Assembly (NCBI GenBank): GCA_900551015.1
Contig: URUI01000022.1
Coordinates: 1 to 28,610 of the forward strand
Direction of reading: 5' to 3'
Source: an uncultured Collinsella sp.
GTDB lineage: Bacteria > Actinomycetota > Coriobacteriia > Coriobacteriales > Coriobacteriaceae
Length of the DNA: 28,610 bases
This document shows positions 23,341 through 28,610 of this stretch, in pieces (positions within the stretch are counted from its first letter, which is position 1; every line of letters begins with the position of its first letter). The notes below the pieces were generated by a model. That model ran no database searches. It saw only the letters and a list, made by a program, of their open reading frames with translations, and was not told where the DNA came from. The position numbers were made by a program, and so were the translations under genes.

Positions 23341-24618
23341 CTAGTGCTGCGCGACGACAACACCCAGACCATCGGGGATGACGGCAACCTTGGCATCGGC
23401 ACCCTTCATCTCAAAGGCGAGCTTGAGCGCCTCCTCGATAGTGTTGACCGGCGTCATGTGCATATCCTTGAGCATCTGGTGATCGCACAGGTCGGTGACC
23501 ATGATCACGGGGTGATGCGCCAGGATGCGGGCAAAGATCTGGCTCGTCCACTGGTCGGGCAGGGTCTCGTCCTTGGGACGGTCGATGCAGGCGCGCTCAA
23601 ACTCTGCCGGATCGTTGTCGGCGATGTTGTGATAGAAGCCCTCGCCACCGTGACCGTCGGCACAACCGGCGACATCGATGATCACACCGCCCTCGGGAAG
23701 CGTGGCCTCGGCAGCGCACATGCCCTTCACGGCCTGATAGATGTTCTGGTCGAGCGGGTAACCACCGTTGGTAGTGATGGCAATCTCGCACTCGACGGGC
23801 TCAACGCCGGCAAGGCTCTTCACGAAGTCGCAGCCGGCCTCGTGCGCCTTGTGGATGTCGCCGGCAAAGGAGCCAATGACCTCGTGCTTGCCGTTGAGCA
23901 CCACGTTGAGCACAAAGGCAAGGTGAGCCATCTCGGCAGCGGCAAACATATCCTCGCTCACGTGGTTGTGGCACAGGTTGCCGGCACGCGAGTGGGAATC
24001 GTTCACAAACTGACCATTGTGGTTGTACATGATGGTCTTGTAGCTGGCGATGCCAGGCAGGACGGACTTGCGGCTACCAGAGAAACCGGCAAAGAAGTGC
24101 GGCTCAATGAAGCCCTCTGCAAGCAGCAGGTCGCAATCGGCAGCGATCTTGTTGATAATGCACTCGCCACCAGAAGGCAGGGTGCCGATCTTTTTCATCA
24201 TGCTGTCGTCAGTTGCGACGTGCATGACGATTTCCTCGTTGGCAACGATCTCCTCGCCATACTTGTTGACGAGCTCCTCGTGCGTCGACGGACGGTGCAT
24301 GCCCGTAGCAACCAGAATACGCACACGGGCCTCGGGCGCAGCGGCATGAATGTGATGCAGCAGAATAGGCATCGTTACACGCGAGGGAACGGGACGCGTA
24401 TGATCGGAGCTAATGATGACGATGTCCTTTTTGCCAGCACAAAGCTCCTCGAGCGAAGGCGAGCCATAAGGGTTGGCAAGCGACTCCTCTACCAGCTCTT
24501 CCTGCGATTTCGTAGTCTTAAACTCGTTTTGGTGACCTTCCATCACACCCGCGAAGTTCTTATCCTCGAGTTCCAGATGCAACGTCTTGTGGTCAAACGG
24601 CAGTTCACATTCAAACAA
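23341..24618 (-). CDS. larA: Lactate racemase, nickel-pincer enzyme
   Basis: Read from TTG 24618 the protein has 425 residues and lines up with L. plantarum LarA residue for residue: Arg75 (SDHTRPVP), His108 (ATGMHRP), His174 and the cofactor-bearing Lys184 (PHFFAGFSGSRKSVLPG), and His200 (YNH). These bind the nickel-pincer cofactor and shuttle the hydride that interconverts L- and D-lactate in the cytosol. AGGAAGAGGG lies about 10 nt before the TTG. An in-frame ATG at 24696 would add 26 residues (starting MVFFGERR) with no counterpart, so I reject it. It is first in the larA-aquaporin operon, opposite to larBC-tetR. Other members of the family racemise different hydroxy acids, but this sequence is very close to true LarA. 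Confidence 0.96.
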   Translation of the reverse strand: MFECELPFDHKTLHLELEDKNFAGVMEGHQNEFKTTKSQEELVEESLANPYGSPSLEELCAGKKDIVIISSDHTRPVPSRVTMPILLHHIHAAAPEARVRILVATGMHRPSTHEELVNKYGEEIVANEEIVMHVATDDSMMKKIGTLPSGGECIINKIAADCDLLLAEGFIEPHFFAGFSGSRKSVLPGIASYKTIMYNHNGQFVNDSHSRAGNLCHNHVSEDMFAAAEMAHLAFVLNVVLNGKHEVIGSFAGDIHKAHEAGCDFVKSLAGVEPVECEIAITTNGGYPLDQNIYQAVKGMCAAEATLPEGGVIIDVAGCADGHGGEGFYHNIADNDPAEFERACIDRPKDETLPDQWTSQIFARILAHHPVIMVTDLCDHQMLKDMHMTPVNTIEEALKLAFEMKGADAKVAVIPDGLGVVVAQH

Positions 24619-24744
24619 TGACGAGCGCCCTCTTCCTTTCAACTGACACACTAGATAAACCGTTGGAAGGATACGCCGCTCACCGAAAAACACCACCGTC
24701 TACCGACTCATTAACACAACGTTCATATTTGACCCACAACAAAA

Positions 24745-24774
24745 CGGCCGCGATCCCAAAAAGGACCGCGGCCG
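24745..24774 (-). terminator. Minus-strand terminator upstream of larA
   Basis: On the minus strand CGGCCGCGGTCC (24774-24763) pairs with GGATCGCGGCCG (24756-24745) and TTTTGTTG follows. No real gene ends just before it; ppc stops 375 nt away. It may insulate larA from ppc readthrough or end a non-coding transcript from 24775-25148. The span 24619-24740 is the larA leader, with no clear -35/-10 pair. Confidence 0.7.
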
Positions 24775-24830
24775 GAACAGTCGTAAGGCGAGAAGCGCCA
24801 AATGCATCTCAATCCCAATCGATAAGACGC

Positions 24831-25127
24831 GAGGCGCGAAGCGCACAATTCTTCTCCTCAGCTTTAATCCCCGAAGACCGAGGACGAAGGGGCCCGATGG
24901 GTTTCCCTCTGAATGCATTCCGCAGCACGAAGCCCCATCAGAGTGCGCGAAGCGCGCTATCTTTTCCTCAGCAGTAATCCGCCGAAGACCGGACATCGCA
25001 GGGCCCGCCATCAGCTTACTTATAGGCACACTCCGCAGGACGCAAGAAACCCTCGCCGCACGAAGTGCGCAGCGAGGGCTTCTTGCATGTCCGAGGACGT
25101 GCTTAAAAGTAAGCTGATGGCGGGCCC
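24831..25127. repeat. Two imperfect direct repeats, the second ending in a full palindrome
   Basis: Unit 1 begins at 24831 and unit 2 at 24941. Both run: GCGCGAAGCGC, a TTCTCCTCAGC/TTTTCCTCAGC string, TAATCC, CCGAAGACCG, GGGCCCG, then TCCGCAG. Unit 1 stops soon after TCCGCAGCACGAAG and ends in a shorter pairing, while unit 2 continues into the complete palindrome at 25001-25127. This points to duplication of one element with decay of the first copy. Confidence 0.6.
25001..25127. repeat. 127-bp palindromic element, copy 2
   Basis: The 29-nt arms 25001-25029 and 25099-25127 are complementary at 27 of 29 positions. The core (25031-25097) matches copy 1 at 22440-22506, but the inner stem reads CCCTCGC/GCGAGGG instead of GGCTCGC/GCGAGCC, so pairs are conserved though bases changed. 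It begins 22 nt past the ppc stop and so probably ends its transcript. Confidence 0.85.
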
Positions 25128-25148
25128 GGACGACTACAGGGCTATCGA

Positions 25149-27962
25149 TTACCCCGTGTTCTGCAGTCCTGCCGAGACGCCGGTCACAGTCGAAAGAATC
25201 AGGCTCATATACTCGGCCTTCTTCTGCTCCGCCATCTCGTCCTGGTTCATACGCACCTCGCGAAGGGCGCGGACTTGGGCGATGGACAGGGCGTCGACGT
25301 AGGGATTGCGCACGCGAACGGCGCAGCCGAGCACGCGGCGGCGCTGCAGCGGCCACTCGTCACCGACGATGGCAAGGACCCACTTACGGGTGAGCTGCAT
25401 CTCGGTGAAGACCTTCTCGGACAGATCCTGGCGATCGCCCAGGTGCAGATACATCTTGGCGATGCGCTGGTCGGTCTTGGCGATCGACATCTCGATGTTG
25501 TCGATGAACGTGCGGAAGAACGGCCACTCCTGGTAGGCAGCCTTAAGCTGGTCCAGATCGCCCAGCTGCTCGCAAGCGGTGCCCAGGCCGTACCAAGCGG
25601 CCAGATTGATGCGCGCCTGGCTCCAGCTGAAGATCCACGGAATGGTACGCAGGTCATCAAGCGACTTGGCGCCCAGGCCGCGCTTGGCGGGACGCGAGCC
25701 AATCGGCAGCAGACCGACCTCGGTCAGCGGCGTCACGGTCGAGAACCACGGTGTAAAGTCCTCGGTGTTCAGCAGGTCCAGATAGCGCTCGTGGCTTGCG
25801 GCGTTGAGCTTCTCGGCCATATCCCAGAACTTCTGCGTGGTCTCGGTGTTGGTCTTCTCGACACTCGGGGCCGACTGCAAAAGCGTTGCGGCGGCAACGG
25901 ACTCAACATGACGCTGAGCCAGCGTGCGGTTGCCGTAACGGGCAAAGATGACCTCGCCCTGCTCGGTGAGCTTAAAGAAGCAGTTGACCGAACCCTTGGG
26001 CTGCGCCAGCACGGCCTTGTTGGCCGGACCGCCGCCACGGCCCACGGCACCGCCGCGACCGTGCATGAGCACCAGGTCGATATCGTTCTTCTCGGCCCAC
26101 TTGGCAATGCGCTCCTGCGCGGAGTGCAGCGCGAGCATGGCCGTGGTAGGACCGGCATCCTTGGAGGAGTCGGAATAGCCCAGCATGACCTCCATGCGAC
26201 GGTTGGTCTGGGCAAGGCGCTTTTGCACCACGGGCAGCGTAAGCATCTGGTCGAGCACGTCGACGCAGCCCTCGAGGTCCTCGAGCTGCTCAAACAGCGG
26301 GATCACATCGAGCTCGGGAACGTCTTCCTCGTGTGCAAAGGACAGGTGGGCAAGCTCAAAGACGTCGGCCACATGCTGGGCGCTCTTGGTGAACGAGATG
26401 ATGTAGCGATGCGCCATCTTCTTGCCGTAGCGCTTCTGGATGGAGCCGATAGCGCGGAAGGTGTCGATGACCTCGCGTGTCATGGGCTGCAGATCGCCAT
26501 GGATACCGTTCTCGTGGATATCCTTGAGGGCGCGGGCGTGCACCACGGAGTGCTGACGGAACTCCATCTCGACCATGTGGAAGCCGAAGGACTCAACCTG
26601 CCAGATGATGGTCTGGACCGGGCCGTAGGCAGCACGGACGGCACCGCAGGCAGCCAGCGAGCGCTGGACGACGCGCAAGTCCTCCAGGAACTCATCGGCG
26701 CTGTGGTACATGGTGTCGGTGATACGGCGCACGGTGGCGTTCAGACGGTCGGCCATGACGAGCATGACGGCGCGATGCGGCTCGTGCTCGGAAATCAGCT
26801 CGGCGCGAGCCGTGTACTGGGTACTCATCTCGACCTGATGGTTCCACAGGTTGATGAGCTCGGCAGACGGCTTGCTGTAGGTGGCCTCGAGCGTAAGGTT
26901 GCGGCCAATGCGGCGGCACTTGTCCTCGAGCTTGAGCACCATGTGGGTGAAGTACTTGGCGGCGACCTCACGGCTCACCTTGGCGGTGACGTTAGGGTTA
27001 CCGTCGCGGTCGGAACCGATCCAGCTGCCGGGATGGAAGAACGCCGGGCACAGCGGCGGCACGGTGCCGGCCTTGTCGCCCAGCACCCAGTCGTCAAAAC
27101 GACGATAGATGACAGGGATAACGTCGAACAGCGTGTTATCGAAGATGTCGATGATGGTATCGGCTTCCTCGACCGGCGTGGGCTTCTTGAGCGCGATGGG
27201 GCTCGTACGCACCAGGGCGTCGATCTCCTGCAGCATATGGCGCTCGTTCTCCACCAGGTCGGAGCCACCCAGACGCGGACGCTCCTCCAGCAGGTTGGAG
27301 ATACGGCGAATCTTGCCCTCGACGGCCTTACGACGGGCCTCAGTGGGATGCGCGGTAAAGACGGGGTGGAACTCAAGCTTGCCGAGCAGCTCGTTGGCGC
27401 CCTCGACGCCCAGCTCATTCACCAGCTGGTGATAGGCGACGGTGAGCTCGTTGGCGGGATCGACCTCGGTATCGGTCGACGCACCGGCCTCACGCTCGCG
27501 CAGCTGCGCCACACGGTAGTTCTCCTCAGACAGGTTTGCCAGGTGGAAGAAGCTCGTAAAGGCGCGGACGATAACCTGCTGCTTATCGAGCGGCAGACTA
27601 TCGATCAGATCGACGACTTCACGAAATGCCACGGCGGTGGGCTCGTCGGCGGTGGGCACGCCCTGCTCGTCGACGGCCTCGTCAGCGGCACGGCTACCGG
27701 GGTTGCCGGCATTGGCCACAATCTCGGCTGTCAAAATCTTGTCGAACAGGTCCGCGATCTCGGGATCATACTCGCTAAGCACACGGCGCTCCAGGCGCAA
27801 GAACAGCGCCAGATTGTCGCGCAGCTCCTCGGGGATCTCGATCTCGGCGAGACGCTCCTTGGACTCGGCATTCGAGCCGATTCGGTTAACGAGGCGGTTG
27901 ACCACGGCAGCGACGCGCGCCGCGGCTTCGGGTACAGACTGGTTGCTTAGGTTCTCAGCCAC
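25149..27962 (-). CDS. ppc: Phosphoenolpyruvate carboxylase
   Basis: The protein has 937 residues from GTG 27962. It shows the PEPC signatures: FTAHPTEARRK with catalytic His205, GSDRDGNPNV, VMLGYSDSSKDAGPTTAM, LMHGRGGAVGRGGGPANKAV (family usually has GRGGTVGRGGGP), and the C-terminal QNTG that closes the active site. It carboxylates PEP with bicarbonate to oxaloacetate, feeding amino acid synthesis or fermentative succinate production. GGGAGG lies 4 nt before GTG 27962; the ATG at 27974 is only 1 nt from AGGAGG, so the GTG start is preferred. Length is normal. It is monocistronic, followed by palindrome copy 2. Confidence 0.97.
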   Translation of the reverse strand: MAENLSNQSVPEAAARVAAVVNRLVNRIGSNAESKERLAEIEIPEELRDNLALFLRLERRVLSEYDPEIADLFDKILTAEIVANAGNPGSRAADEAVDEQGVPTADEPTAVAFREVVDLIDSLPLDKQQVIVRAFTSFFHLANLSEENYRVAQLREREAGASTDTEVDPANELTVAYHQLVNELGVEGANELLGKLEFHPVFTAHPTEARRKAVEGKIRRISNLLEERPRLGGSDLVENERHMLQEIDALVRTSPIALKKPTPVEEADTIIDIFDNTLFDVIPVIYRRFDDWVLGDKAGTVPPLCPAFFHPGSWIGSDRDGNPNVTAKVSREVAAKYFTHMVLKLEDKCRRIGRNLTLEATYSKPSAELINLWNHQVEMSTQYTARAELISEHEPHRAVMLVMADRLNATVRRITDTMYHSADEFLEDLRVVQRSLAACGAVRAAYGPVQTIIWQVESFGFHMVEMEFRQHSVVHARALKDIHENGIHGDLQPMTREVIDTFRAIGSIQKRYGKKMAHRYIISFTKSAQHVADVFELAHLSFAHEEDVPELDVIPLFEQLEDLEGCVDVLDQMLTLPVVQKRLAQTNRRMEVMLGYSDSSKDAGPTTAMLALHSAQERIAKWAEKNDIDLVLMHGRGGAVGRGGGPANKAVLAQPKGSVNCFFKLTEQGEVIFARYGNRTLAQRHVESVAAATLLQSAPSVEKTNTETTQKFWDMAEKLNAASHERYLDLLNTEDFTPWFSTVTPLTEVGLLPIGSRPAKRGLGAKSLDDLRTIPWIFSWSQARINLAAWYGLGTACEQLGDLDQLKAAYQEWPFFRTFIDNIEMSIAKTDQRIAKMYLHLGDRQDLSEKVFTEMQLTRKWVLAIVGDEWPLQRRRVLGCAVRVRNPYVDALSIAQVRALREVRMNQDEMAEQKKAEYMSLILSTVTGVSAGLQNTG

Positions 27963-28006
27963 GTTTCCTCCCATTCCTCCTTCTATGCACGTAACATGCG
28001 GTATCC

Positions 28007-28012
28007 ATTATA
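28007..28012 (-). promoter_or_regulatory. Possible ppc -10 box
   Basis: TATAAT on the minus strand lies 45 nt before the ppc start. No good -35 was seen at 16-18 nt. The rest of the gap to 28123 shows nothing else clear. Confidence 0.45.
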
Positions 28013-28126
28013 GGCACTCGGCAAAAACTTTCGGAGCTGATTGCGCTTTACCACACAAAAGTATTTTCTGCATTGCAAGGGTTTTTGCCCCAAATGGTCG
28101 TATTTCTCGGTGGACGGCATACGCAA

Positions 28127-28162
28127 ACGGGGGCATTCCGCATAAAAGCGAAACACCCCCGT
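28127..28162 (-). terminator. hisS terminator
   Basis: On the minus strand ACGGGGG (28162-28156) pairs with CCCCCGT (28133-28127), extended inside by TTCGC/GCGGAA, followed by TTTGCG. It is about 60 nt past the hisS stop. Confidence 0.65.
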
Positions 28163-28220
28163 AACAATCGCTCTCCATGAGCAGGGCACGTTAGCAGCCC
28201 CGCAGCTCAAAAAACATGCG

Positions 28221-28610
28221 CTACAGGCGCTCGCGAACCGCCTCGACCACGTTGGCCAAATCGACGAGAACCTCGTCGTGACTCTGCATGTCGCGCACCT
28301 TGACCTTGCCGGCGGCAAGCTCGTCGCCACCCAGGACCAGGATGAGCTTGGCGCCCACCTTGTCGGCCTGCTTAAACTGGGCCTTGAGCGAACGACCCTG
28401 GTAGTCGGCCTCGGTCACGATCCCTGCGGCGCGAAGCGCCTGCGTAATGGCAAAGACGTTCTGACGCAGATCCTTGCCGGCGTTGGCAACGTAGACGCAC
28501 GGGGTCTCATCGGCGCCCAGGTCGCTGCCAAAGGCCTGCAGGGCCAGCAGGGCGCGCTCAAAACCGACGGCGAAGCCGACGCCGGCCGTGGGCTTGCCGC
28601 CCTCGAGCTC
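28221..28610 (-). CDS. hisS: Histidyl-tRNA synthetase, C-terminal part (5' end outside window)
   Basis: The 129 visible residues begin inside class II motif 3 (AGVGFAVGFERALLAL) and run through the anticodon-binding alpha/beta domain typical of HisRS (CVYVANAGKDLRQNVFAITQ, LRAAGIVTEADYQGRSLKAQ, FKQADKVGAKLILVLGGDEL, VKVRDMQSHDEVLVDL). It charges tRNA-His with histidine in the cytosol. The start codon lies to the right of the window, so length and start cannot be judged. The stop at 28221 is followed by a hairpin terminator. Confidence 0.95.
   Translation of the reverse strand, partial: ELEGGKPTAGVGFAVGFERALLALQAFGSDLGADETPCVYVANAGKDLRQNVFAITQALRAAGIVTEADYQGRSLKAQFKQADKVGAKLILVLGGDELAAGKVKVRDMQSHDEVLVDLANVVEAVRERL

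Noticed and set aside
24700..25356. 218-residue minus-strand frame between ppc and larA
   Set aside because: It runs through the tandem repeats and palindrome and overlaps the ppc 3' end; its sequence is repeat-derived and Arg/Ser-rich. Not a credible protein.
25275..27950. 891-residue plus-strand open frame over ppc
   Set aside because: It is antisense to a gene with clear PEPC motifs; long opposite-strand frames are expected in GC-rich DNA. The same applies to the frames at 6709-9690, 3879-5744, 13292-15499, 17531-19180 and 23344-24621.

Overview
The window reads as a contiguous piece of a GC-rich actinobacterial chromosome. Gene content, codon use and the many intergenic hairpins are most consistent with a Coriobacteriia gut bacterium such as Collinsella. 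That placement is recalled from general family knowledge, not from a search. Genes sit on both strands, mostly the minus strand. No rRNA, tRNA, CRISPR array, transposase or phage gene was seen.

Layout, left to right: (1) a LacI-family regulator cut by the left edge and a FadR-type GntR regulator, then a 0.5 kb gap with a folded repeat; (2) a Schlafen/AlbA_2 plus HATPase plus HTH regulator behind an array of 21-bp palindromes, followed by a decayed GntR fragment; (3) a flavin/Fe-S 2-enoate-reductase-type oxidoreductase; (4) a ferrous iron uptake block feoA-feoA-feoB plus a small Cys-rich FeoB-associated membrane protein, with inverted repeats at its promoter; (5) an HPr-like protein with Asp at position 46 and an APC amino-acid/GABA-type antiporter; (6) an ebgA-ebgC beta-galactosidase operon, three identical LacI-type operators, and the divergent LacI-family gene that probably reads them; (7) aspS, then serB on the opposite strand; (8) a lactate racemase locus: larB-larC-tetR on plus, converging on larA-aquaporin on minus; (9) ppc (PEP carboxylase) and the 3' part of hisS.

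How the genes work together: LarB and LarC make the nickel-pincer nucleotide cofactor for LarA, which interconverts D- and L-lactate. The aquaporin co-oriented with larA is placed like the LarD lactic acid channel of lactobacilli. LarE is not in the window, and LarC ends before the CTP-binding LarC2 domain. The ebg operon supplies hexose from beta-galactosides, and PEP carboxylase and HPr fit a fermentative, PTS-using lifestyle.

The most unusual material is intergenic. Two roughly 125-bp near-perfect palindromes (22411-22535 and 25001-25127) share a core, keep their pairing through compensatory changes, and lie just past the stop codons of the aquaporin and ppc. Three other elements of 160-210 bp are bounded by 25-28-bp inverted repeats (1479-1637, 5942-6135, 10147-10354). 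An array of hairpins with a roughly 61-nt period follows the ebg regulator (16950-17160).
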